Source: Zoroaster sp. YZ-2022 (lineage: Eukaryota > Echinodermata > Asteroidea > Forcipulatida > Zoroasteridae). From it: 64,000 nt of DNA. A program made the position numbers and the translations under genes. Below, piece after piece: positions 1 to 9,812 of the stretch. Location of the stretch: assembly GCA_029582265.1 (NCBI GenBank), contig CM055819.1:12201087-12265086 (forward strand), written 5' to 3'. Position 1 is the first letter of the stretch. Every line of letters begins with the position of its first letter. The notes below the pieces were generated by a model, which saw nothing but the letters and a program-made list of their open reading frames with translations, was not told the origin of the DNA and did no database searches.

Positions 1-178
1 TGGCCCATTATGTTGGCCTATCCTGACTACTGAAGAGTTGGCTACTGTTTTTCTTGCAGCACCAACAAATATAATATTCATAAAGCGCTCAGAACGTCCA
101 TAGTAAAATAGAACTTCGTCACCCAGTAAAGTGGGCTTTGTGGACCTTTACCATGCCGCGGCCATCTTTGTCAGGTTC
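1..178. other. Left flank of Gypsy insertion, no gene assigned
   Basis: This is the host flank up to the Gypsy target site. The minus strand has a stop-free stretch across roughly 1-133, but its translation matches no family I recognise and no convincing splice pair bounds it. I do not call a gene. Confidence 0.5.
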
Positions 179-182
179 CATG
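179..182. repeat. 4-bp target site duplication (left)
   Basis: CATG immediately precedes the 5' LTR and is repeated at 9809-9812 right after the 3' LTR. This fixes both element boundaries to the base. Confidence 0.9.
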
Positions 183-2099
183 TGTAACGGGGAGAATAGG
201 TACCCCACTTCCCCTTTACTGTACATGTGTATGTTATTCCTGTATCAATATTACTAACATTTGTTTTTCTTTTCCTTAGTACTAACACCGGATTCTTGAT
301 ACAAACCATAAATATCAGACACATTGTACCCTCACTTGTAAACTGACCCAGAGGTCCAGTGGCCTCAATCATCAAATCCCATTAACCCGCTATAAACAAC
401 TACTGCTATAAACTAAGATAGAGGTTTAAGAGGCCTTGAGCTGGCCGTTGCTAAGAGTGCTTGCCAGGCAGCGTTGAGCCACTTGCCCACAGACATGCAA
501 TAAAAGCAGGCGGACTTTCTACAGATCTCCTATCTTCTGTATTTCTTCATATGAAACATGGCTGTATCACCTTCTTGACATCATAAAGGTAATTCCAATA
601 TGTATTCCTTGACGAGACTGGGGCAGTCATCATTACAATAATAATTAGCAGAAAACTAATTGAAGTTCGTATTTGTTAGAAATAAGGATAATTATATTTA
701 GGCCGATAAAGCTCTTTTGGATAGGAGTCGAAGTAAATTCGTTTTTTTATTAGAGTGTTACTTATGGGTTTATCCTTATGGAGAAACAATGAATGGTCTG
801 CAGTTATTTAGGGTATTTCTGTAAGAGACCAAAACGTCATGTTAGCTTACAGATTACTGTTGTTTGTAAAGAAACTGCCAAGTTTACCAGGAAGGCTAAT
901 GTGAGCTTACCTACCGTGGTATTGTTTCAGTATGGGCTTCAAGCAGTCAAACTTTAACTACAACTTATTTGGGTTTATTTTGCTGTACAAATCTCATGTT
1001 ATCTTTCTTTAATATATATTTAGTGTTGATTTAATTTTTGTATTAATCGTATCGGAATTGTTTATTTTAAGTTGTCGTAAAATGGATATACATGTAGACA
1101 TAGTCAGACTAAGTGGAGCAGTGATTGATTTTGTTCCAAATATATTTGTCTCTTGAGAAGATCGCCATGAGAGCGAGAAGAAAATTAGTACTGGTATGTT
1201 TGAAATGGAGAAAAGGTCTACCAAGATGCCGGTAGATGGCAGAAACGAAACGAATGTTCTTTTGAGATGTTTTCTATTGTGTAACACAATTGTTTCTGAG
1301 AACCGTTTGGGTTAAAATAATTATTTGTGACGAAAGAGGGTACACGGTGCCTTTTGTTAATTAAAATATGATGTTCAGGAGATTTCCGCAGTAATAGAAG
1401 TAACAGACATATCAATTTGATAAAATTGAAGGTGCTTGATTCACCTTTATTTACTTGATTTACTTATTTTTGGGTTATTCCACTGTGTGACTTTCATGTA
1501 AACTTGTGAGAATTGCTTGTACTCAATCTGCTTATTTCTTTTCAACCAGCTGTACAATCAATTACCCTGGCTGGGCTCTGGTTGGCCTTGGTGCTGAGGT
1601 GGGCCATTTAATGGTAGTGCTCTGTGCTGGATGGGGTAGGTTTTATAAACAAATCTCTTGCCTATACACTGACTTAATTGTTTTATGACTGTGCCTTGCC
1701 CTCACCAGGACACACCATGTCTGGGGTTGGCCTTTAGCCAAATTAACTACTCGACAATTATTGATGGTTATTTGATTTTAATTCTTTTGACATTTTTAGC
1801 ATGTTTTGAAAATATAAAGGAATTCAGTCATCTGTGTATTATAAGGATTGAGGGTGAATTATAGTGAAGGGAAGTAATGAGTGATTTCAGCATTGTATTA
1901 GATATTTTGAGGGTTATTAAGAGTTAGTGATTAGTTCTTGTTGATTGTAGTTGATAATATTCATAATGGCTAAATTATTATACTTATTATTCTATGTTAC
2001 AGGGTTTTCTTCTTGAGTAAAGCGTTTTATTAAAGTTTAGCCACTGTATCCTGGTCTGTAATGAGTGTATCATTTCATGAGTTGAAACGGTCGCTTACA
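183..2099 (+). repeat. 5' LTR of Gypsy element
   Basis: Begins TGTAACGG and ends GCTTACA. It aligns along its whole length with 7893-9808. Differences include an extra 6-8 bases near 222-230, a T-run length change near 265-275, and substitutions near 293, 377, 515 and 865. At 1.9 kb it is long for a Gypsy LTR. Several short ORFs recur in both LTRs but show no protein signature. Confidence 0.95.
499..504 (+). promoter_or_regulatory. Putative LTR polyadenylation signal
   Basis: An AATAAA hexamer about 316 bases into the LTR, also present in the 3' LTR near 8202. It is the expected type of signal for the R/U5 boundary, but its use is inferred only from sequence. Confidence 0.4.
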
Positions 2100-2101
2100 T
2101 T

Positions 2102-2119
2102 TGGCGTCGTAGACAGGAT
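2102..2119 (+). promoter_or_regulatory. Primer-binding site
   Basis: TGGCGTCGTAGACAGGAT starts two bases after the 5' LTR. TGG is complementary to the CCA end of a tRNA, as expected for first-strand priming. I cannot identify the tRNA from memory. The leader from here to the gag start at 2567 shows no ORF of note. Confidence 0.75.
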
Positions 2120-2566
2120 ACAGTGTTAAAACGCATAACTGAATCACCACGACACTGCGAGACAAACCCCCACCAGCGTAAATGATGTCAGCAGAGCTAT
2201 CAGAGGACTTCGGGATGAGAGATTGACTGCCTCGACTTCATAGTGCATCATATGCACCAAGTCGGTAAGCTGACCACCTTATTTTGGGCTTGGATGTCGG
2301 AGGAACAGTGCTTGCGGGACTCACGGATGGAGGTAACGAGTTGGAGCAGAAAGATGACGTTGGGCGGAGTAGTCTATTTTATATAATAAATGGGTTTACT
2401 TTAATAGCACTAGCAGGCATTTTTTTAATGAGTATATAAGCTGTTCTACATGTAGGTGCAGTTCGTGACCAGTAGTTGTAACCAAAGATTCCTATCAGGG
2501 TTGTAGTTTATTACTTGCAGTTGTATTCCCTTGTATGTATAGTGTGATTGCCCTTATTGAAATAAC

Positions 2567-3622
2567 ATGTCTCTGGAAGAAACACAGAAGCTGCGGGATG
2601 AGCTGGCAGCGCAGGCTAAGCTTTTGGAAGAGGAGCGTGGAAAGAATAATGCCATTGACGCACAGCGCATGCTTTTGGAGGCAAAGCTTGAGGAAGCGCG
2701 TATGACAAAACCATCCACGCCGCGATATCTTAGTCGTGAGCGCAAAGTCGATAAATTCGCTGCCAAGGCTGGAGACATTGATGTTGCAGTGTGGGTAGAG
2801 GATATGCGCGAGGCAATACGTACACGTGACTACCCAACCAACGAAGCCGCAGATTTTATTTGGGATCACCTGCAGGGTGATGCAAAACTTGAAGTGCGCT
2901 ACCAAGGGGCCGAAGTGCGCCGTGATCCAGAGAAGGTATTTGCATGCCTTTGTAAAGCATTTGGCCAGCGTGAGTCTGCAACCGAGCTGCATGCCGAATT
3001 TTATCGCCGTCAGCAAAACGCAAACGAATCGTTACAAGCATTCTCACTTGATTTGATGCGTCACTACGATCGCGTGCAGCGGTGTGATACAAAAGCAGCT
3101 GGTGATCGCGAAGCTGCTCTGAAGGGACAGTTTACAACTGGGGTACGTGATAAGGGTTTGCAGCGAGAACTGCGGAGGTTGGAGATTGAGCAAATGGATC
3201 TCTCTTTTGTTGTTGTTCGGGATCGCGCAATTCGCTGGTTGGGTGAGGACCCGACTGGCATGCGCCAAGCGGTGGTACGAGAAGTTGAAGCGCAGGCCCC
3301 GGTAGTAGCTCAGGTAGATGCATTGGAAGCGGTAAAAGACCGTTTGGCGGCGCTTGAGACTGACAGATCCATGCAGGACCAAAAGTTAGATGCAATTTTA
3401 GGCATGCTCCAACTTGGCAACAACCGTCGTCCCCCTCGTTCTCGTCCTCGGGGCCTATCATTTGCTACGGCTGCGGCCAACCTGGCCACATACGCCGAAA
3501 TTGTCCCAACGAGCTGGCCCAAAGGTCAGTGGGCCCATCACCTACAAATCCATCAAACACCATCCCTCCGCAGCTCTGAGCCAGGCAGTGGGAGGGGAAT
3601 TTATTGGCTCCACGGGGTTTAA
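2567..3622 (+). pseudogene. gag: gag (capsid plus nucleocapsid), broken near the zinc knuckle
   Basis: The 351-codon frame starts at ATG 2567. An N-terminal ~45-residue heptad-rich coiled coil (many E, K, L, A) is followed by a Retrotrans_gag-type helical domain containing VWVEDMREAIR and DFIWDHLQGDAK. This is the structural protein that packages element RNA. The expected CCHC zinc knuckle (CYGCGQPGHIRRNC, 3463-3504) is encoded in the -1 frame relative to the rest of gag. The main frame therefore reads out-of-frame residues from about 3450 and stops at 3622. Either one base was lost near the G-run at 3449-3453, or the element uses -1 frameshifting there. The knuckle frame itself soon meets a TGA near 3579. 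Confidence 0.85.
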
Positions 3623-3670
3623 GCCAGAGGCTTTTCTTAAGAATGCGACGGGAGGTGCCCACAGACGGAA

Positions 3671-6600
3671 GTGAGGCTGGGTGGGGTTAAGGTAAACTGT
3701 TTGTTGGACTCGGGTGCTGAGGTTTCCACCCTGACCGAAGAGTTTTTCCAGCAATACTTCCAGTGCCACCAAGCGGGCTTAGTGGATACTACCCCGTGGT
3801 TGAGGATAACTGCCGCTAATGGCCGGGACATACCCTACCGAGGGTATGTGGAATTCGACTTGGAAATAGGAGGTCGTAAATTTCCAGGTATGGGATTCTT
3901 GGTAGTTAGGGACCTGGATGATCCAGAGTCCCGTCGGCGGAAGCGACAAATCCCGGGTATTATTGGTAGTAATATCCTCAGGAGGCTGTCTGAACAGCTA
4001 CAAGAATCGGACTTGGTGGATTCCTCTGCTGAGTTGGTGCAGGTTTTGCGATTGTATTCTGCACCACTCAGACCAATGGAAACAACCAGGTGCGGTATGG
4101 GAAGAGATGGTGATGGAAAGATTGGTTTAGTAAAAACGAGGGAAACAATTAGGGTTCCCTCGAGATCCATGATGGTAATTGTAGGTACGGGAAACCAACA
4201 GCATGGTACATACCATGCATTGGTGGAACAAGTTGATAGTTCTGAGGGGTCAGTTCCAAGAGATGTGTTCGTAATCCCCTCCTTTTCCAAGATAGAAAAC
4301 GGGCGAGTTCCTATACGCATAGCAAACCTTGGGGATGAAGATGTGGTTTTGCAACCAAGGACATGTATTGGCGTCTTGCAGGAAGCAACTGCGGAGAGAG
4401 ACGATGACCGTCACATAGTGCAAGTCAGTGCCCACGAGGTTGTCATCGGTTGCGTAGATGTCCAAGATAGTCAGGAGGATGATCTGAATAAGCTCTTGGG
4501 ATTGCTTGATCTGGGAGATACTGAATTCACAGAAGATCAGTCCAAGAGGCTTAGAGGTGTGTTGCAGAACCACATACACACTTTTAGTCTTAATGACGAA
4601 GATTTCGGATATTGCGACAAGATCCGGCACTCCATTCCTCTGCTCGACGACACTCCGGAGAGGTTACCACACCGGCATATCCCACCCCACCTTCAGCCCG
4701 AAGTAAGAGATCATCTTCGTAAATGGGTAGATCGGGGTATTGTCCGCCCCAGTACTAGCCCTTATGCTTCAGCTCTGGTACTCGTCAAGAAAAAGGACGG
4801 GAGTCTTCGCCTATGCGTTGACTACCGGCAGTTAAATGCAAAAATTCGCCGAGATGCATACCCTTTGCCCCGTATCGAAGAGGCCCTCGAAGCCCTCCAT
4901 GGTGCAAGATTTTTCAGCTCACTAGATCTAGCTTCGGGCTACCTGCAGTGTGCCATGGAGGAGAGAGACATACCTAAAACAGCATTTCGTGTTGGTAGTG
5001 GTGGACTATACGAATTCACACGGATGCCATTTGGGCTATGCAATGCCCCAGCCAGTTTCCAACGGTTGATGGAGGCCTGTCTTCAGGATCAGAACTACCA
5101 AACCCTACTGTTATATCTAGACGATATTTTGGTAATCTCTAATACAGTCGACCAGATGCTTGACCGCTTAGAGATGGTTCTTGGGCGTCTGTCTTCGTTC
5201 GGGCTGAAGGTTAAACCTAATAAGTGTCACTGGTTTCAGCGTCAAGTCTCATTCTTGGGCCATGTCGTTTCTGCAGAGGGTGTAGCCACTGACCCGGAGA
5301 AGGTGCGTGCCATTAAAGAGTGGGATGAACCCAAAAATGAGCACGAAGTAAGATCTTTCATGGGCCTGGCCAGTTACTACCGAAGATTCGTCCCAGGATT
5401 CGCAAAGATTGCAGCCCCACTTCATAACGTGATGGGAAAGATGGCTCCGAAGCATCGTAAGGGTGCCAGGGTGACGTCTTCCCCAGTTCCCACGTTGCCA
5501 TTTGCCAACCGATGGGATGCAAACTGTCGGGCTGCCTTTCATCAGCTGAAGGAATGTCTCATGACGACCCCAATCCTGGGTTTCCCCGACTTCAGTAGAC
5601 CATTCATTGTGGAGACTGATGCAAGCTTTAGTGGACTTGGGGCCGTCCTGTCACAAGATCAAGACCATGGACGAGTGGTAGTCTGCTATGCTAGTAGGAG
5701 TCTCAAGCCAGCCGAGAGGAATGATGCCAACTATAGCTCATTCAAACTGGAGCTACTTGCGTTGAAGTGGGCTGTAACCGAAAAGTTTCGGGATTACCTT
5801 CTTGGGTCTCGGTTTGTCGTATTCACTGACAACAACCCCTTGAGCTATTTTCAAACTGCCAAGCTGGGGGCAACAGAGTCACGTTGGGCGGCGCAGCTGG
5901 CACAGTTTGATTTTGACGTTAAATTTCGGTCAGGTCGTGCTAATGGGAATGCTGATGCACTCAGTAGGAAGACTGACCATGGTGATAAGCTAGTTGGAGT
6001 ACAGGAGGTGCAAGTCGTTGTGCAGGAATGTACACAAAGCACTTGTTTCCCTGGGAGCTTGAGGCGTCTGATCCAATGTTGTGCGGAACCAGGTGTGGCT
6101 CAATCAGACCAGACGTCTGTGTCTGTTCGATCGATGGAAGCGACTTCTACCCTGCCTGCCATACCAAGGAGTGACATGGCAAAAGCACAGGGGAGTGACC
6201 CTGACCTGACTATTATATGTCGCTACTGGCAGTCTGAGACCCCACCCACTAAGACACAGCTGGCCCGAGAACCAAAGACTGTAAGGAAACTTTTGAAATT
6301 CTGGGAACGCCTAGAGGAGATAGACGGTGTGTTATATCGTAACATCACAGAGAAAGGCCAGAACATCAAACAACTGCTACTGCCGAAGGTTCTGAGGGAG
6401 AAAGTTCTTGAGGAACTTCATGGCCATGCGGGACATCAAGGGATGGAGCGTACTTTGGCATTAGTGAGAGCTCGGTGCTACTGGTACAAAATGGCTGCCG
6501 ATGTTGAAGGTTGGTGCCGCTCATGCGAACGATGCACACTGGCCAAAACTCCTCACCCCAAGGTTAAACCATCCATTGGGAACATCTTAGCTACACGACC

Positions 6601-7858
6601 CATGGAGGTTTTGGCAGTGGACTTCACTGTGCTAGAGAAGGCGAGGGATGGTCGCGAAAACGTTTTGGTGATGACGGACGTTTTTACCAAGTTCACTAAG
6701 GCAGTCCCCACGAGGGATCAGACTGCAAGAACGGTAGCCCGTGTATTGGTGAAGGAGTGGTTTGTACATTTTGGGCCTCCTGCACGAATCCACAGTGACC
6801 AAGGGCGCAACTTCGAAAGTGCCCTTGTCAAGGAGTTGTGCCAGCTGTATGGGGCCGAGAAATCTAGGACCACAAGCTACCACCCGGAAGGAAATGGTCA
6901 GTGTGAGCGATTTAACCGCACCATGCATGACCGTCTGCGGACTCTCCTGCCAGAACAAAAACGGCGCTGGCCAGAGTTCCTTCCCGAGTTGGTTTATGCC
7001 TACAATGCCACTGTTCATTCTTCCACGGGCTACTCACCCTTCTTCCTTATGTTTGGTCGTGACCCAAGGCTCCCAGTTGACCACTTCCTAGACAGCACCG
7101 GGAAGGCTCATGATGGCCAGCCAAATGTGGATGTGTGGGTAGCTGACCATCAAGAACGGCTACAACAAGCGTTTGATTTGGCTGGTCAGCGGGCAGAGGC
7201 CGCAGCCGTTTCGCGTAGTCGACATTTTAATCGCAAGGCTGGTAACACGGATCTCCCAATGGGACGTAGAGTGTTCTTACGGAACCGTGGGATACAAGGT
7301 CGGAACAAGATTCAAGACCTGTGGAATCCCACCCCGTATAAGATAATTGGTAGGCCAAATCCCGAGGGACATGTGTACATTGTTCAGCTGGCTGATGGGC
7401 TTGGACCGAAGCGGGCTGAACATCGTACAAATATCTTAGACGGGAAACAGTTGAATATCCCCCGGTTTGAGCATACAACATCCACACCCCAGGAAGGGAA
7501 CAGTGACCATAATCCGGAAGAAGAGGTGGAACGTATATTTTTCACACAAGGAACTCCAGGGGCAGAAACCCCTGAGGATGTTGAGGATGAAGTCGAAATC
7601 CAAAGTTCAGATGAGGAAAGCCCTCCAATCACTCTTCGTCGGACAAACAGGGGTAATGCTGGTAGACATCGGAATGTACACCGCTTGCCTAGGTCTGCAT
7701 TAGTCAATGAGGAAATGGCTGAAAGCAAGCGGGCCTGTACCCCAGTCAGTCCCCCACTCGACTTTGCTGAGTTGAGCAAGGCGGTGGCAGAACTAGGGAG
7801 CAGTTTGGGCAAAGTTCTGCAGGAAACCTGGCTTCGTACAAATAAAGGTTGTACATAG
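3671..7858 (+). CDS. pol: Gypsy pol polyprotein (protease-RT-RNase H-integrase)
   Basis: A single open frame of 1395 codons. The listed start is a GTG, so the true N terminus probably comes from readthrough or frameshift from gag; the protease begins just upstream in this frame. Visible signatures: aspartic protease DSGAEV with D13; RT with DLASGYLQ and the YLDD catalytic motif at residues 482-485; RNase H acidic residues D650 (ETDASFSG) and D720 (TDNNPLSY); integrase zinc-binding HGHAGH/CRSCERC around 917-957; and a catalytic D984, D1043, E1079 triad with D-58-D-35-E spacing. The last ~200 residues are acidic and of low complexity. All catalytic residues I can check are present, so this enzyme set looks intact despite the broken junction upstream. 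Confidence 0.95.
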   Translation: MRLGGVKVNCLLDSGAEVSTLTEEFFQQYFQCHQAGLVDTTPWLRITAANGRDIPYRGYVEFDLEIGGRKFPGMGFLVVRDLDDPESRRRKRQIPGIIGSNILRRLSEQLQESDLVDSSAELVQVLRLYSAPLRPMETTRCGMGRDGDGKIGLVKTRETIRVPSRSMMVIVGTGNQQHGTYHALVEQVDSSEGSVPRDVFVIPSFSKIENGRVPIRIANLGDEDVVLQPRTCIGVLQEATAERDDDRHIVQVSAHEVVIGCVDVQDSQEDDLNKLLGLLDLGDTEFTEDQSKRLRGVLQNHIHTFSLNDEDFGYCDKIRHSIPLLDDTPERLPHRHIPPHLQPEVRDHLRKWVDRGIVRPSTSPYASALVLVKKKDGSLRLCVDYRQLNAKIRRDAYPLPRIEEALEALHGARFFSSLDLASGYLQCAMEERDIPKTAFRVGSGGLYEFTRMPFGLCNAPASFQRLMEACLQDQNYQTLLLYLDDILVISNTVDQMLDRLEMVLGRLSSFGLKVKPNKCHWFQRQVSFLGHVVSAEGVATDPEKVRAIKEWDEPKNEHEVRSFMGLASYYRRFVPGFAKIAAPLHNVMGKMAPKHRKGARVTSSPVPTLPFANRWDANCRAAFHQLKECLMTTPILGFPDFSRPFIVETDASFSGLGAVLSQDQDHGRVVVCYASRSLKPAERNDANYSSFKLELLALKWAVTEKFRDYLLGSRFVVFTDNNPLSYFQTAKLGATESRWAAQLAQFDFDVKFRSGRANGNADALSRKTDHGDKLVGVQEVQVVVQECTQSTCFPGSLRRLIQCCAEPGVAQSDQTSVSVRSMEATSTLPAIPRSDMAKAQGSDPDLTIICRYWQSETPPTKTQLAREPKTVRKLLKFWERLEEIDGVLYRNITEKGQNIKQLLLPKVLREKVLEELHGHAGHQGMERTLALVRARCYWYKMAADVEGWCRSCERCTLAKTPHPKVKPSIGNILATRPMEVLAVDFTVLEKARDGRENVLVMTDVFTKFTKAVPTRDQTARTVARVLVKEWFVHFGPPARIHSDQGRNFESALVKELCQLYGAEKSRTTSYHPEGNGQCERFNRTMHDRLRTLLPEQKRRWPEFLPELVYAYNATVHSSTGYSPFFLMFGRDPRLPVDHFLDSTGKAHDGQPNVDVWVADHQERLQQAFDLAGQRAEAAAVSRSRHFNRKAGNTDLPMGRRVFLRNRGIQGRNKIQDLWNPTPYKIIGRPNPEGHVYIVQLADGLGPKRAEHRTNILDGKQLNIPRFEHTTSTPQEGNSDHNPEEEVERIFFTQGTPGAETPEDVEDEVEIQSSDEESPPITLRRTNRGNAGRHRNVHRLPRSALVNEEMAESKRACTPVSPPLDFAELSKAVAELGSSLGKVLQETWLRTNKGCT

Positions 7859-7880
7859 TTGCCGCGGACGGCAACGTTCA

Positions 7881-7892
7881 ACGTGGGAGGAA
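7881..7892 (+). promoter_or_regulatory. Polypurine tract
   Basis: A purine-rich run (GTGGGAGGAA) abuts the 3' LTR and is the expected plus-strand DNA primer for reverse transcription. Confidence 0.75.
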
Positions 7893-9808
7893 TGTAACGG
7901 GGAGAATAGGTACCCCACTTCCCCTTTACTGTGTATGTTATTCCTGTATCAATATTACTAACATTTTTTTCTTTTCCTTAGTACTAACACCGAATTCTTG
8001 ATACAAACCATAAATATCAGACACATTGTACCCTCACTTGTAAACTGACCCAGAGGTCCAGTGGCCTCAATCATCAAATTCCATTAACCCGCTATAAACA
8101 ACTACTGCTATAAACTAAGATAGAGGTTTAAGAGGCCTTGAGCTGGCCGTTGCTAAGAGTGCTTGCCAGGCAGCGTTGAGCCACTTGCCCACAGACATGC
8201 AATAAAAGCAGGCGGGCTTTCTACAGATCTCCTATCTTCTGTATTTCTTCATATGAAACATGGCTGTATCACCTTCTTGACATCATAAAGGTAATTCCAA
8301 TATGTATTCCTTGACGAGACTGGGGCAGTCATCATTACAATAATAATTAGCAGAAAACTAATTGAAGTTCGTATTTGTTAGAAATAAGGATAATTATATT
8401 TAGGCCGATAAAGCTCTCTTTGGATAGGAGTCGAAGTAAATTCGTTTTTTTATTAGAGTGTTACTTATGGGTTTATCCTTATGGAGAAACAATGAATGGT
8501 CTGCAGTTATTTAGGGTATTTCTGTAAGAGACCAAAACGTCATGTTAGCTTACAGATTACCGTTGTTTGTAAAGAAACTGCCAAGTTTACCAGGAAGGCT
8601 AATGTGAGCTTACCTACCGTGGTATTGTTTCAGTATGGGCTTCAAGCAGTCAAACTTTAACTACAACTTATTTGGGTTTATTTTGCTGTACAAATCTCAT
8701 GTTATCTTTCTTTAATATATATTTAGTGTTGATTTAATTTTTGTATTAATCGTATCGGAATTGTTTATTTTAAGTTGTCGTAAAATGGATATACATGTAG
8801 ACATAGTCAGACTAAGTGGAGCAGTGATTGATTTTGTTCCAAATATATTTGTCTCTTGAGAAGATCGCCATGAGAGCGAGAAGAAAATTAGTACTGGTAT
8901 GTTTGAAATGGAGAAAAGGTCTACCAAGATGCCGGTAGATGGCAGAAACGAAACGAATGTTCTTTTGAGATGTTTTCTATTGTGTAACACAATTGTTTCT
9001 GAGAACCGTTTGGGTTAAAATAATTATTTGTGACGAAAGAGGGTACACGGTGCCTTTTGTTAATTAAAATATGATGTTCAGGAGATTTCCGCAGTAATAG
9101 AAGTAACAGACATATCAATTTGATAAAATTGAAGGTGCTTGATTCACCTTTATTTACTTGATTTACTTATTTTTGGGTTATTCCACTGTGTGACTTTCAT
9201 GTAAACTTGTGAGAATTGCTTGTACTCAATCTGCTTATTTCTTTTCAACCAGCTGTACAATCAATTACCCTGGCTGGGCTCTGGTTGGCCTTGGTGCTGA
9301 GGTGGGCCATTTAATGGTAGTGCTCTGTGCTGGATGGGGTAGGTTTTATAAACAAATCTCTTGCCTATACACTGACTTAATTGTTTTATGACTGTGCCTT
9401 GCCCTCACCAGGACACACCATGTCTGGGGTTGGCCTTTAGCCAAATTAACTACTCGACAATTATTGATGGTTATTTGATTTTAATTCTTTTGACATTTTT
9501 AGCATGTTTTGAAAATATAAAGGAATTCAGTCATCTGTGTATTATAAGGATTGAGGGTGAATTATAGTGAAGGGAAGTAATGAGTGATTTCAGCATTGTA
9601 TTAGATATTTTGAGGGTTATTAAGAGTTAGTGATTAGTTCTTGTTGATTGTAGTTGATAATATTCATAATGGCTAAATTATTATACTTATTATTCTATGT
9701 TACACTTACAGGGTTTTCTTCTTGAGTAAAGCGTTTTATTAAAGTTTAGCCACTGTATCCTGGTCTGTAATGAGTGTATCATTTCATGAGTTGAAACGGT
9801 CGCTTACA
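7893..9808 (+). repeat. 3' LTR of Gypsy element
   Basis: Near-identical to 183-2099. Near 9703-9709 it carries a 6-bp CTTACA duplication absent from the 5' copy, and it lacks the short insert near the start of the 5' LTR. Confidence 0.95.
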
Positions 9809-9812
9809 CATG
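9809..9812. repeat. 4-bp target site duplication (right)
   Basis: CATG, matching 179-182. Confidence 0.9.

Larger units (their letters stand above)
183..9808 (+). mobile_element. Ty3/Gypsy LTR retrotransposon, nearly complete
   Basis: A 9.6 kb element with two ~1917-bp LTRs (TG...CA ends), a CATG duplication, a primer-binding site, a gag frame, one long pol frame and a polypurine tract. The pol order is protease, RT, RNase H, integrase, which is the Ty3/Gypsy order. The LTRs differ by about four substitutions and a few short indels (roughly 0.2% substitution by eye), so the insertion is recent. It lies downstream of polr3e and points the opposite way. The gag-pol junction is disrupted, so this copy may not be autonomous. 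Confidence 0.95.

Noticed and set aside
1..133. Stop-free minus frame as an exon of another gene
   Set aside because: No recognisable family and no supporting splice pair; too short to call.
1009..1688. Short ORFs on both strands that recur at 8712-9391
   Set aside because: They are inside the Gypsy LTRs and recur only because the LTRs are duplicates. No protein signature.
3835..4320. Antisense ORFs over pol (for example 161 codons)
   Set aside because: Shadows of the pol frame on the other strand without own features.
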